Source: JBBDWJ01 sp963824095 (GTDB lineage: Bacteria > Acidobacteriota > Terriglobia > Bryobacterales > UBA6623). Taken from it: a stretch of DNA of 64,000 bases. The position numbers were made by a program, and so were the translations under genes. Position 1 is the first letter of the stretch. Every line of letters begins with the position of its first letter. The stretch lies in the NCBI GenBank assembly GCA_963824095.1, contig CAWGNS010000014.1:310001-374000 (forward strand), written 5' to 3'. Below the pieces are notes generated by a model. The model did no database searches. It was not told the DNA's origin and worked only from the letters and a program-made list of their open reading frames with translations. Below are positions 16,352 to 26,200 of this stretch, one piece after another.

Positions 16352-17746
16352 ATGAAAATCGGATTTGTCAGTCTGGGCTGCCCCAAGAACCTGGTCGACA
16401 GCGAGGTGATGATGGGGCTGGTGGAGGCGCGCGGTCATGAGCTGACCAGCCGCCCGTCCGAAGCCGACGCGATCGTCGTCAACACCTGCAGCTTTATCGA
16501 CCCGGCGAAGCAGGAATCGATCGACACGATCCTGGAGATGGCCGAGTACAAGAAGTTTGGCCAGGCGCGGCGTTTGGTCGTGGCGGGCTGTCTGGTGGAG
16601 CGTTATCGCGAGGATCTCCGCCGGCAGATCCCCGAAGTGGACGCCGTGCTGGGCACCAACGAACTCGAGCACATCGTGGCGCACTGCGAGGGGATCGAGG
16701 TGGGCAGCGAACCGCCCGCGCCCTACCTTTATCACGACTTCACGCCACGCCGGCTGGCCACGCCGCGCCACATGGCGTACGTGAAGATCAACGAGGGCTG
16801 CGACCATCCCTGCACGTTCTGCATCATCCCTAAATTCCGGGGGCGCTTCCGCAGCCGGCGATTCGAGTCGGTGGTGCGCGAAGCGGAGAGCCTGTTCGGG
16901 CAGGGCGTCGGCGAGATCAATCTGATCGGCCAGGATACGACCGCGTTCGGCGAGGATCTGGGCATCGAAGACGGCCTGCCGCGGCTGCTCGAACGGTTGG
17001 CGGGGATCGAGAACGCCGGTTGGATTCGTTTTCTTTACGCTTATCCCAACCGGGTTACGCAGCGGCTGCTGGATACGATCGCCGCGCACAACGCGCTCTG
17101 CAAGTACATCGATATTCCGCTGCAGCACTCGAGCGCGGCGGTGTTGAAGCGGATGAAGCGCGGGGCAAGCGGCGAGATTTTTCTGAAGCTGATCGAGCGC
17201 ATTCGCCGCACGATCCCCGGCGTCGGCGTTCGCACCAGCTTCATCGTCGGCTTTCCTGGCGAGACGGACGCGGATTTCGAGGAGCTTTGCCGGTTCGTCG
17301 AGGCGGCGCAATTCGACCGCGTCGGCGTCTTCCGCTATTCCGACGATGAAACCAGCGAGAGCTGCCATCTCGACGGCAAGGTGGACAATCGCACGATTTA
17401 CAACCGGCAGCGGCGCTTGATGGCGCTGCAGCGCAAGATCTCGCGCGCCCGCAACCGCGCGCTGGTGGGCGGCCGCTATCGCATTCTGGTCACCGGGCCA
17501 TCGCCCGAAACCGAGTTGCTGTGGGAAGGCCGCCTCGAGACGCAAGCCGAGGAGATCGACGGCAGAACCTTCCTGACCGATGTGGGAGAGATCGCGCCGA
17601 AGCCAGGGAGTTTCGGAATCGTGCGCATCACGCGTGCGACCGACTACGACCTGTTTGGCGAGTTGGAGCAGGTGGAACCCGAGCGCGCCGTGAGTTCTCA
17701 TAGCGCCCACGAGACGCAAACCGCTGTGTTGCCGATCCTGCAGTAG
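16352..17746 (+). CDS. rimO: Ribosomal protein S12 methylthiotransferase
   Basis: 464 aa. It has three N-terminal UPF0004 cysteines (LGCPKN, NTCSF, AGCLVE) binding the auxiliary 4Fe-4S cluster, a radical-SAM motif CDHPCTFC, and a C-terminal TRAM-like domain. The opening KIGFVSLGCPKNLVDSEVM is specific to RimO rather than MiaB. The enzyme adds a methylthio group to the conserved Asp of S12 in the ribosomal decoding centre. The extra ~30 residues at the C-terminus after the TRAM domain are polar. It is followed by yacG after 58 bases. Confidence 0.96.
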   Translation: MKIGFVSLGCPKNLVDSEVMMGLVEARGHELTSRPSEADAIVVNTCSFIDPAKQESIDTILEMAEYKKFGQARRLVVAGCLVERYREDLRRQIPEVDAVLGTNELEHIVAHCEGIEVGSEPPAPYLYHDFTPRRLATPRHMAYVKINEGCDHPCTFCIIPKFRGRFRSRRFESVVREAESLFGQGVGEINLIGQDTTAFGEDLGIEDGLPRLLERLAGIENAGWIRFLYAYPNRVTQRLLDTIAAHNALCKYIDIPLQHSSAAVLKRMKRGASGEIFLKLIERIRRTIPGVGVRTSFIVGFPGETDADFEELCRFVEAAQFDRVGVFRYSDDETSESCHLDGKVDNRTIYNRQRRLMALQRKISRARNRALVGGRYRILVTGPSPETELLWEGRLETQAEEIDGRTFLTDVGEIAPKPGSFGIVRITRATDYDLFGELEQVEPERAVSSHSAHETQTAVLPILQ

Positions 17747-17804
17747 GCTCAGGAGAGCGGAACCCTGCCGCACCAGTAGTTAACCCTGGACGAGGATCAA
17801 GCAG

Positions 17805-17999
17805 TTGGCCGCGAAATCGATCAAGAAGTGCCCGATCTGCGGGAAGCCGACGGACCCGCGGCATAGGGACTATCCTTTCTGCAGCGAGCGGTGCCGGACG
17901 ATCGATCTCGCCAACTGGTCGTCGGAGGCGTATGTGGTGCACCGGCCTTTGAACGAGGCGGACGAGGAGCTGAAATCGCCGAGTTCGGAGGAAGAGTGA
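17805..17999 (+). CDS. yacG: DNA gyrase inhibitor YacG, small zinc protein
   Basis: 64 aa, the usual length. The four zinc ligands are Cys9, Cys12, Cys26 and Cys30 in KCPICGKP and YPFCSERCRTIDLANW, which is the YacG signature. It binds the GyrB C-terminal region and blocks DNA binding by gyrase. The TTG start at 17805 is preceded by GAGGA about 9 bases upstream; no ATG fits. The tail is acidic and Ser-rich. Confidence 0.92.
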   Translation: MAAKSIKKCPICGKPTDPRHRDYPFCSERCRTIDLANWSSEAYVVHRPLNEADEELKSPSSEEE

Positions 18000-18386
18000 A
18001 GATTCCGGAGCGGAGTGCTGGCGATGCCCGGCGACGATGCCCGGCGGTGACAGACACGCCGCACTCTTGCTTCATGGGGACAGTCACCGCGTTTCGCACC
18101 TCGATTTTTCAGGGGTTTACGGAATTCGAAGGGTGCGAAACACGGTGACTGTCCCCCTCCAGCCACGGCGTTGTGCGGGTGGGCCCGGCGGCTTACGTCT
18201 GCGGCTCTGTTGTTGGGATTCGTTTCTTTCGTGGCGATGAGCCGTGACCGCTGTATGAGTTGAGAGCTTGTGTCCCCGGTTTGGTTTTGGCGATGGGCGG
18301 GCGGATGGACGGTGGAGAAGAAGAAGCAGACACGGATTGTCTGTTCCAGGCGGTCTCACAGAATCGTTTGTTCCACGCTTCCCCAG
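18000..18386. repeat. Intergenic region with 25-bp imperfect inverted repeat (REP-like)
   Basis: 18076-18100 and 18132-18156 form an inverted repeat with 24 of 25 positions paired (GGGGACAGTCACC... and ...GGTGACTGTCCCC), separated by 31 bases. Sequences of this look are often REP-type elements mobilised by Y1 transposases, but none is in the window. 18185-18212 shares the phrase CTGCGGCTCTGTTG with 27512-27540. A GACAGACA-type palindrome lies at 18325-18348. No gene is supported before pgpA. Confidence 0.75.
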
Positions 18387-18857
18387 ATGAACCCCACAAC
18401 ACGCATTGGAATCCTGCTGGCGACCTTCTTGGGCGTCGGCTATTCGCCGGTGGTGCCGGGAACGGCGGGCTCGCTGGCGGCGGTGCTGGTGGGTTACCTG
18501 CTGCTGCGGGCGGGGCTGCCGGTGTGGAGCCTGGCGCTGGGCGCGGCGGCGCTGTTTTGGCCGGCCTGCTGGGCGGCGGGCGTGGTGGAGCGGCATGCCG
18601 CCCAGACCGACCCCGGCGAGGTGGTTGTCGACGAAGTGGTCGGCCAATGGCTGGCCCTGGCGGCGATCGATCCGCTGCGCTGGCAACAGTGGCTGGGGGC
18701 GTTTTTGCTGTTTCGCCTGTTCGACGTTTGGAAGCCCTATCCCATCGGCCGATTGGAGCGCCTACCGGGCGGGTTGGGCATCGTCGCCGACGACGCTGCC
18801 GCCGGGTTGTGCGCTATGATTGTGGTGATAGCGTGGCGATGGCTCACTCCGTGGTGA
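18387..18857 (+). CDS. pgpA: Phosphatidylglycerophosphatase A
   Basis: 156 aa with four membrane segments. GYSPVVPGTAGSLAA, DPGEVVVDEVVGQW and FRLFDVWKPYPIG are the conserved blocks of PgpA, which dephosphorylates phosphatidylglycerol phosphate in the inner membrane. The ATG at 18387 gives the usual length; an in-frame upstream start at 18270 would add 39 non-family residues that overlap a repeat. The next gene starts 57 bases downstream. Confidence 0.93.
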   Translation: MNPTTRIGILLATFLGVGYSPVVPGTAGSLAAVLVGYLLLRAGLPVWSLALGAAALFWPACWAAGVVERHAAQTDPGEVVVDEVVGQWLALAAIDPLRWQQWLGAFLLFRLFDVWKPYPIGRLERLPGGLGIVADDAAAGLCAMIVVIAWRWLTPW

Positions 18858-18914
18858 GTTCGGGGAAGACGCAAGTTTTACGGGCCTTTCGAGGTCCAGT
18901 TCGCAACGACGAGG

Positions 18915-19943
18915 ATGAGTTCGAACCCAGCCAACAACAACCGCCCCCAAATCGAAAGCGTTACCCCGCCAGCGGCCATCTCGGGTGGCGAATTCGAGAT
19001 TCGGGGCCGCGGATTCGTGGCCAATGGCGACCCCCAGGTGCGGGCCCGTTTGGGCCGCGTGAACGCTCGCCTGGTGGTCGGCGGTAGCCGCTACGTGGTG
19101 GTGCGTGTACCCGAGGACGCCACCGACGGCGAACTGGTCGTCGATAACGGCTCGAGCGCCAGCCAACCCTACGGCTGCTCGATTGGATTGACGATCGCCG
19201 AAAACCTGCACCCAGTGGGCAACCCGGCCGTCGACCGCGACGGCAACATCTACAGCACGCGCAGCGGCTCGCGCGGCGAAAAAGTTCCCGTTTCGGTCTT
19301 TAAAATCGACCTTAATTTCGACGTCAAGCCGTTTATCTCCGACATCGTCAACCCGACCGGTCTGATTTTCAACCGCGAGGGAACGCTGCTGATCTCGGGC
19401 CGCAACAACGGCACGATCTACGCGGTGACCCGCGGCGGACAGATGGAAGTCTACGCCGAGGGCATGGGCGTGGCGACCGGCCTGGCGCTCGACGAGGATC
19501 AAAACCTCTACGTCGGCGACCGCACCGGCACGATTTTCAAGATCAGTCCCGACCGGCAGATTTTCGTGTTTGCGACGATGGAGCCTTCCATCTCGGCCTA
19601 TCATCTGGTGATGGGGCACGACGGCTTTCTCTACGCCAGTGGACCGACGACTTCGAGCTTCGACAGCGTCTACCGGATTTCGGCGAAGGGCGAGGTTGAG
19701 GTACACTACCGCGGCTTCGGCCGGCCGCAAGGGCTGGCGTTCGACGCCAAGCACAATCTCTACGTCGCGGCCTCGCACGCCGGTCGCAAAGGCGTGTTTC
19801 GCATCACGCCGGACAAAAAACTGGAGCAGGTCATTTCCGGACCGGGTATTGTGGGACTCGCCTTCCTGCCCACCCGCGAAATGGTTCTGGCGACCAGCAG
19901 CACGATCTACCGCGTGGAAACGGCCGGCTGGTTGAATCGCTGA
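18915..19943 (+). CDS. IPT/TIG domain protein with NHL/SMP-30-type beta-propeller
   Basis: 342 aa. Residues ~10-95 are an Ig-like IPT/TIG domain (PQIESVTPPAAISGGEFEIRG..., ending ELVVDNGSSAS). Residues ~100-340 form a six-bladed propeller of the SMP-30/NHL kind, with repeated G.A.D..G.LYV..R..GTI..I patterns. No signal peptide or anchor is seen, which is odd for proteins of this architecture because most are exported. It is followed directly by cinA (1-base gap), suggesting co-transcription. A lactonase-like activity is possible, but no metal-binding set could be confirmed. Confidence 0.8.
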   Translation: MSSNPANNNRPQIESVTPPAAISGGEFEIRGRGFVANGDPQVRARLGRVNARLVVGGSRYVVVRVPEDATDGELVVDNGSSASQPYGCSIGLTIAENLHPVGNPAVDRDGNIYSTRSGSRGEKVPVSVFKIDLNFDVKPFISDIVNPTGLIFNREGTLLISGRNNGTIYAVTRGGQMEVYAEGMGVATGLALDEDQNLYVGDRTGTIFKISPDRQIFVFATMEPSISAYHLVMGHDGFLYASGPTTSSFDSVYRISAKGEVEVHYRGFGRPQGLAFDAKHNLYVAASHAGRKGVFRITPDKKLEQVISGPGIVGLAFLPTREMVLATSSTIYRVETAGWLNR

Positions 19944-19944
19944 C

Positions 19945-21187
19945 GTGAACGCCGAGATCATAGCGGTCGGCTCGGAACTGCTCACGCCGCAACGGGTCGA
20001 CACCAACTCCCTCTATCTCACAGAGAAGCTCAACCAGGTTGGCTTCGAAGTCGTCCGCAAGACGATTGTCGGAGACGACCGGCTGCGACTGGCCGATCAA
20101 CTGCGCGAGGCGCGCGCGGTTTCCGACGTCGTGATCACCACCGGCGGCATCGGCCCCACGCTCGACGATCTGACGCGCGAGGCGGCTTCGGACGCGCTGG
20201 GGCTGGAGCTGGTTTTTGTGCCCTCGATCGTCGCGGCCATCGAAGAGCGCTTCCAGCGTTTCGGCCGCAAGATGGCCGAGATCAACAAGCGGCAGGGGTA
20301 TGTGCTGGAGGGAGCCGAGATCCTGGCCAACCCCAACGGTACCGCGCCAGGTCAGTACCTGCGCGACAGCGAAGGCATTCTGATCATCCTGCCGGGCCCG
20401 CCGCGCGAGATGCAGCCGATGTTTGAGCAGCACTGCCTGCCGCGGCTGTTGGCGCTCGATTCGCCCGATAAATACTACACGGCGACGTTGCGCGTGGCCT
20501 TGCTGCCGGAATCGGAAGTCGACGAGCGCATCGGGCCGATCTACTCGACCGAAGAGCGCGTGGCGACGACGATCCTGGCGGCGCCCGGCGATATTCAGGT
20601 CCACCTGCGCGCCAAGGCGCCGACGGTGGAGCAGGCGCGCGACATCGCCGAGTCGCTTTCGCTCAAGGTTGAGGCCGAACTGGGCAAGGCCGTCTATTCT
20701 CGTTCGAACGAAGGGCTGGTGGATGTCGTGGCGCGGCTGTTTCGCGAGCGGCAGTTGAGCGTCGCCACCGCCGAAAGTTGCACGGGCGGTTTACTGGCCG
20801 ACGCGCTTACCTCGCTCGCGGGAAGCTCGGAGTATTTTCGCGGCGGGTTTGTCAGCTATACCGAGCAGGCCAAGATCGACGTGCTGGGCGTACCGGCCGC
20901 GACGATTCGCGAGCATGGCGTGTATAGCGCCGAGACGGCCGGGCAGATGGCGCTGGCGGCGCGCGGCAAGCTGGGCGCAGCGTTGGGAGTGGGCATCACC
21001 GGCGTGGCCGGCCCCGACGGCGGCACCGAGCGAGACGCCGGTGGGCACGGTGTTTCTTGCTCTGGCGGATGCGTCGGGGACGCAGGTCGTCCAGCGAAAC
21101 TTTGGCGGCAGCCGCGAGCGGGTGCGGGCGATGGCGGCTCTGGTTGCGCTGGAGATGCTGCGGCGGCGGATTTTGGGGATTGAGTAG
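19945..21187 (+). CDS. cinA: CinA-like competence/damage-inducible protein, apparent frameshift near the C-terminus
   Basis: The N-terminal MoCo-binding-like domain (AEIIAVGSELLTPQRVDTNS, TTGGIGPTLDD) and the C-terminal nicotinamide-nucleotide amidase domain (ATAESCTGGLLADALTSLAG) are both present. The initial frame runs to GITGVAGPDGGT at about 21,029 and then becomes unlike any CinA. The +1 frame resumes at once with SETPVGTVFLALAD and ends LRRRILGIE at 21187. Restoring two C residues after GGCACC would rejoin the frames as GGTPSETPVG. CinA recycles NMN by deamidation and is linked to transformation. The initial frame alone would stop at 21183 with a nonsense tail. Either a real mutation or an assembly error. 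Confidence 0.88.
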
Positions 21188-21378
21188 CGTTTGCGCCGGA
21201 GTTCCCAGCCTCGGCGTACAGTTTTTATGAGCATCGCAACCCGGGATTCTGGTTGACTCTGCAATTGTCGCGTTCTGTCGATTCCCAGGCTTGCATTGCC
21301 GCCACTTCATTGCTAGCCTGAGTCGCGATTTGGCCTGAGGTCGCCTCCCCCGCGGCTTCTGCCTTCGAGCGTAACCCC

Positions 21379-22113
21379 GTGGATTGGCTCTTCCTGCTGC
21401 TACTCGGCCTTGTCCTGTTCTTCGTGCGGGACGTGTTGCTGCTCGGCTCGTTCGGGGCGCGCCGTTCGTTTCTCAAGGCCCTAGCTCTCTACAGCGGTAT
21501 TTTCCTCTCGGCGTTCATTGCCCTTGGAACGGCCGCGGACTTCCTTTCGCGTGAGGCGGTTCTCGACCTGCTGGGCGACAGGCGCTGGTGGCTGCCGGCG
21601 ATCCTCGTGCACGGCGTGCTTGCCTTGGGATTCTTCGGGGCGAAGCGCAGTGCGCGGGCGCGCCGGCGGTCCTTCGCACTGGCTTTGCTTCCCGCGCCCG
21701 TCTTCCTCTATTGCGCCGGCGGGCTTTGCTGGCTGACGCTGTCTCAAAACACAGCGTTGGACGGAACCGGCAGCGGCGTACTGCTGGGGATCACCTGGGT
21801 GGCATTGACCGCGGGCGGCGCCTGGGGGGTGCGGCGCTTCGGCGCGGGCCAGCCGGGGGGCGAGCCTCGGGGCGTGGCTGGGGGCGAGTCTGTGGGCGAA
21901 ACGCAGCGCGAGTCCGCGGGCGGGGCTATCCTCGACTTTGCCGCCGCCGCGAATCTCTCGGCCATCCTGCTGCTGCCGCTGCACCAGCAATCGCAACCGG
22001 GCGGGCTGGTGGAGCAGGCGCTCGACGGCGGCAGGCAGGCGGCGGCGCTGGCCGCGACAGCGGGGCTGATCGGAGCGAGCTTCCTGTTTCACAGGATTCG
22101 GCGCTCGCCGTAG
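21379..22113 (+). CDS. Polytopic membrane protein of the CobN/ExbB/DUF2149 unit (possible HmuT-like)
   Basis: 244 aa with about seven hydrophobic segments (residues ~3-20, 36-53, 70-88, 98-118, 131-149, 186-200, 219-236) and a Gly-rich loop at ~157-182. I do not recognise a family from motifs. Its position, 33 bases before an ExbB-like gene and followed by DUF2149 and CobN-like genes, is that of the uncharacterised membrane protein in heme-utilisation loci of anaerobes, so a partner role in the same envelope complex is inferred. The GTG at 21379 begins directly with the first hydrophobic helix. Function unknown. Confidence 0.72.
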   Translation: MDWLFLLLLGLVLFFVRDVLLLGSFGARRSFLKALALYSGIFLSAFIALGTAADFLSREAVLDLLGDRRWWLPAILVHGVLALGFFGAKRSARARRRSFALALLPAPVFLYCAGGLCWLTLSQNTALDGTGSGVLLGITWVALTAGGAWGVRRFGAGQPGGEPRGVAGGESVGETQRESAGGAILDFAAAANLSAILLLPLHQQSQPGGLVEQALDGGRQAAALAATAGLIGASFLFHRIRRSP

Positions 22114-22146
22114 TACAATTCTCTAGGCTTATCTGGAGCATTTCCT

Positions 22147-22833
22147 TTGGAACAACTGCAAGGCCTGCTCTACACGATCTCGAGCGCGTTCCTGCTGCCG
22201 GTGTTGGTGGGCATTGTGGCGGCCTTCGTCTACGCCACCTATCTGGTGGGGCAGTTTCTCTCCGAAGCACTGGACCGGCGCGTGAACCGCGCCAGCCTGG
22301 GAGAGCTCTACGCCGGGCGGCCGTCGCGCGAGCGGTTTCTGGGGCTGCCCTGGAAGGTGGAGCTGGGTTGCTTCGAGCGGATCGTCGCGGAGCACTTTGG
22401 CTCGGAGGCGCTGCTCGACAAGCAGGTCGCCGATCTGGAAAACCGCATGCGCCGCCGGGTCGAGCGGTTGGGCATCCTGGGGCGCATCGGGCCGATTCTC
22501 GGCTTGGTCGGGACACTGATTCCGCTGCAGCCCGCGCTGGCGGGGCTGGCCCGCGGCGACATGCAGACGGTGGGCGCGAACCTGCTGATCGGCTTTACGA
22601 CCACCGTCGTCGGCCTGCTGGTCGGCGGCACTTGCTACGTCATCAGCGTGGTGGTGCGCAACTGGTATCAACAGGACGTTACCGAGATGCACTTCCTGCT
22701 CGAGCAGTGGGCGCAGCAGCCCGCGGCGGAAGCCGAAGTGGTGACATTCAGCCATGAACGAATCCAATCGATGGCGGCGGCAGCCGCGCAAGGCCCGGGG
22801 GGACTGGAAAGCCCGCGCCGCCCGCTTCGCTAA
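22147..22833 (+). CDS. MotA/TolQ/ExbB-family proton channel protein
   Basis: 228 aa. Three membrane segments at ~7-37, 109-133 and 144-170, with a cytoplasmic region between the first two, as in ExbB and TolQ. LGRIGPILGLVGTLIPL followed by NLLIGFTTTVVGLLVGG is the family core. Such proteins form pentamers around an ExbD/TolR-type dimer and use the proton gradient to do mechanical work in the envelope. The TTG at 22147 has GGAG 9 bases upstream. Its 3' end overlaps the DUF2149 gene by 80 bases, so the two are translationally linked. A standard ExbD is not nearby; the DUF2149 protein probably takes that place. Confidence 0.88.
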   Translation: MEQLQGLLYTISSAFLLPVLVGIVAAFVYATYLVGQFLSEALDRRVNRASLGELYAGRPSRERFLGLPWKVELGCFERIVAEHFGSEALLDKQVADLENRMRRRVERLGILGRIGPILGLVGTLIPLQPALAGLARGDMQTVGANLLIGFTTTVVGLLVGGTCYVISVVVRNWYQQDVTEMHFLLEQWAQQPAAEAEVVTFSHERIQSMAAAAAQGPGGLESPRRPLR

Positions 22834-23224
22834 GCCCGACGGCGACGACAGCGACCCGCTGGTCAGCATGGTCAACCTGTTCGACGTCAGCATGGCGCTG
22901 GTGGTGGCGTTGATCCTTGCCGCGGCCGGCGGGGGCAGTATCGGCGAAATTGCCGCCCACATGAGCCAGAAGGACGTAACCATCGTCACCAACCCCGGCC
23001 GGCCCGACATGGAAATGATCGTCAAGCACGGCAACAAGATCGAGCGGTTGCGGGCCAGCGGCGAGAAGGGTTGGGGACGCGGGTTGCGCCTGGGCACGGC
23101 GTACCGGCTCGAATCGGGCGAGGTCGTTTACGTGCCCGACGGTCCCGCCGGCGAGGCCGCCCCGTCCACCGCACCGGCGGAAACCCCAGCGCCGCCGGGA
23201 TCCGCGCCAGCCTCGCAACCCTGA
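22754..23224 (+). CDS. DUF2149 protein, ExbD-like topology
   Basis: 156 aa. A basic N-terminus is followed by DPLVSMVNLFDVSMALVVALIL, the signature of DUF2149, with Asp44 at the start of the single membrane helix. The rest (residues ~62-120) would lie in the periplasm and the last 30 residues are Pro/Ala-rich. The layout, a cytoplasmic basic tail, one helix with an acidic residue, then a periplasmic domain, mirrors ExbD/TolR, so I infer it is the stator partner of the ExbB-like protein. It overlaps that gene by 80 bases and is followed by the CobN-like gene after 10 bases. Confidence 0.85.
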   Translation: MNESNRWRRQPRKARGDWKARAARFAKPDGDDSDPLVSMVNLFDVSMALVVALILAAAGGGSIGEIAAHMSQKDVTIVTNPGRPDMEMIVKHGNKIERLRASGEKGWGRGLRLGTAYRLESGEVVYVPDGPAGEAAPSTAPAETPAPPGSAPASQP

Positions 23225-23234
23225 GAGAGCCGTA

Positions 23235-26200
23235 GTGAAATCAGGGGTCAAACGGAAGATCGGCGCACGGCGAGCGCTCTCCGTTTTGCTGCTGGTGGTG
23301 GCGGCCGGCGCCGCTTACTACTGGTGGACCCGCCCGGGCATCGTCTTTCTCGGCTTCCCCGACATGTACCGCTTCGTGCTCGCCGACGCCAAGGCGAAGA
23401 CCGGCGTGCGCTACGACTACTGGACGCAGGCGCGCGTCGACGATCCGAAGCTCGAACACGCCGATTTCCGCCGCTATGCCGTCATCTACGTCAGCGCCCG
23501 CCGCAGCGATCCGTTGACGCCGCCGATCCGGAAGGCGCTCGCGGAGGCCGCCGCAGCCGGACGCGAGGTCATCGTGATCCCGCCGCAGCACACCGCTCGC
23601 CTCGGCGTCGGCGTCGAGCACCTCGAAGGCAAGCAGGAGTGGTTGGGGGAATACTGGCGCTACGGCGGGCCGCAAAACATGGCGCGCTTTCTCGAGACCA
23701 GCGCGGCGCTGTTTCTGGGCAGAAATTTTCCCGTCGAGCCGCCGGTGCCCACGCCCGACGACGGCTACTACCACCCCGACGCGCCCGACGTATTTTCCTC
23801 GACGAAAGACTATCTCGACTGGTACAGGAAATCGGGCCGCTGGCACGACGGCGCGCCGAAGGTGCTGGTCGATTTCGCCGACGGCTGGAAGCTGGGGATG
23901 AATCGCGCGACCAACGCGGTGATCCGGGCGTTCGAGGCGCGCCACATCAACGTGGCGGCGATTTTCGGCGTCGCCCAGGAAGCGCCGTTCGCGCTCGAGT
24001 TTCAGCCCGACCTGATCGTTTCGCGCAAGCACGGCCGCTGGTGGATGGCGGACTCGGGCGTCGAGGTTCTCGACAAGAAGCTCGACGTTCCGATGCTGCG
24101 CGGGCTGACGCTGCTGTTCACCGGCGAAACGTTCGGCGAATACCGCAAGACGCGCAACGGCATTCGCGGCGCGGGCCTGGTGATGGGCGCGATGGTGCCC
24201 GAACTCGATGGCTCGATCTCGCCGACCTTGATCGAGGGGCTCGACGCGGTGTGGTACGGGCGGCGCTTCGAGGCGATCGAGGAGGAGCGCATCGAGCGGC
24301 TGGTCGACAAGGCCGAGCGCTGGATCGCTCTGCGCCGCAAACCGAATTCCGAAAAGCGCATTGCGATCGTTTATGTCTCGGGGATCGGCAAGGGCCGGAT
24401 CACGGCGGCGAGCCTGAACGTCCCCGAGAGCCTGACGAACTTTTTGCACGCTATGGGCCGCGACGGCTATTCGTTTTCGCATATTCCGGTCGACTCCGGT
24501 CAGCTTCTCGACGAGATGCTCACCAAGGGACGCAACATCAGCCCCAGCCAGGTGGGCGAGATCGAGGAACTGGCGTCGATGCCGGGTGTTGAGCTGTTGC
24601 CGATCGATGGCTATGTGGCGTGGTTCCGCTCGCTTCCCGAAGCGATGCAGAAAGAGGTCGAGGGGACTTTCGGGCCGCCTCCGGGCGAGTTGATGACGGT
24701 CGAGCGCGGCGGCAAGAAATACTTCGTGCTGCCGAAGCTGGATTTCGGCAACGTGCTGGTTCTGCCGCAGCCCTTGCGCGGGGCGAAGATGAACTCGCGC
24801 TTGCAGCATAACGACCACGTGCCGCCGCCGCATCAATATCTGGCGGTTTACTGGTGGCTGCGCGAGGTGTGGAAAGCCGACGCCATCGTCAACTACGGCA
24901 CGCACGGCACGCAGGAGTTTCTTCCGGGCCGCCCGCTGGGCCAGTTGGCCGACGATTGGTCGGATCGCGTTCTCGGCCCGCTGCCCAATGTGTATGTCTA
25001 CGTGATGGATAACGTCGGCGAGGCGCTGATTGCGAAACGGAGAGGATCGGCGGTTACGGTGAGCCACCAGATTCCGCCCATCGCGGCGGCTTCGCTTTCG
25101 GAAGAGGACAAGGCGGTCGGGGCCATTTACCGCGCTACCGAGCAGTTCATGGCGCAGGAGGAGTTTGGCCCGGATGGGCAAGCCGGAGGCGTGCCCCATT
25201 CGAGCGCCCTCAAGGAGCGGCTGCGCGAGCAGATCGGGCGGCAGGCCCATGCGAAGTCGTTCGATCGCGACCTGGGGTTCGATTGGACCACGGAAAATCC
25301 CAGCGACGAGCAGGTCGCCGAGCTACAGCTTCATATTCACCTCATCAACGAGGACAAGATTCCGTTGGGATTGCATGTGCATGGCCGGCCGAGCGCGACC
25401 AAGGATGTCGCTTCGCTGATCACGCAGATTCTCGGCAAGCCTTACATCCGGCGGGTGGCGAAGTTGGAGTTCGGATTCACGGGAGACCGCGGCGAGGTTT
25501 ACGAGCACGCCAAGGCGCGGGCCGTGGAGCTGGTCGCGCGGGCGCTGGAAGGCGCGGCGCCGCATGCGGCTCTGGCTCCCGATATGCAGCGCGTGGCCCA
25601 GCTCAAGCAGGCGTTCGCCAAGACGGTGGAGGAAATTCCGAACACGCTGCGGGCGCTGCGCGGCGGCTATGTTCCTCCGGGGGGTGGCGGCGATCCGGTG
25701 CGCAACCCGAGCGCTCTGCCTACCGCGCGGAATCTTTATGGCATCAACCCCGGCGAAGTGCCCACGCGCGCGGCTTGGGACGTCGGCGTTCAGCTCGCCA
25801 AAGACCTGCTCGATCGCGAGCACAAACGGCTGGGGCGCTGGCCTCGCAAGGTCGGCTTCACGCTTTGGAACACCGAGGTCATCCGGCAGAACGGGACGGA
25901 CCTGGCGCAGATTCTCTATCTGATGGGGGCGCGCCCGCTTTGGGACCAGAACAACATCGTCAGCGAGGTCGAGCTGATACCGGCCGCGGAATTGCAGCGC
26001 CCGCGCATTGACGTCATCATTCAGGCCGCGTCGCTGTTTCGCGACACGTTCCCCGACCGCATGGAGCTGCTCGACAAGGCGGCGCGGCTGGTGATCGCGA
26101 CCGGCGACGGCGATAACTACCTGGCGCGGCACAGTGAGCAGATCGAGACGGCGCTGAAGCAGGCCGGCCTGGCCGCGCGCGACGCCCGGCTGTACGCGGC

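Noticed and set aside
20985..21187. Programmed frameshift in cinA
   Set aside because: No slippery heptamer or pseudoknot is visible; two missing C residues explain it more simply.
21188..21378. Cobalamin or heme-type riboswitch before the CobN-like unit
   Set aside because: The spacer was read for B12-box-like motifs and long paired stems; none was found.
22147..23224. Ordinary ExbB-ExbD pair for TonB
   Set aside because: No TonB or ExbD gene is present; the second protein is DUF2149 and the unit is fused by overlap to a CobN-like gene instead.
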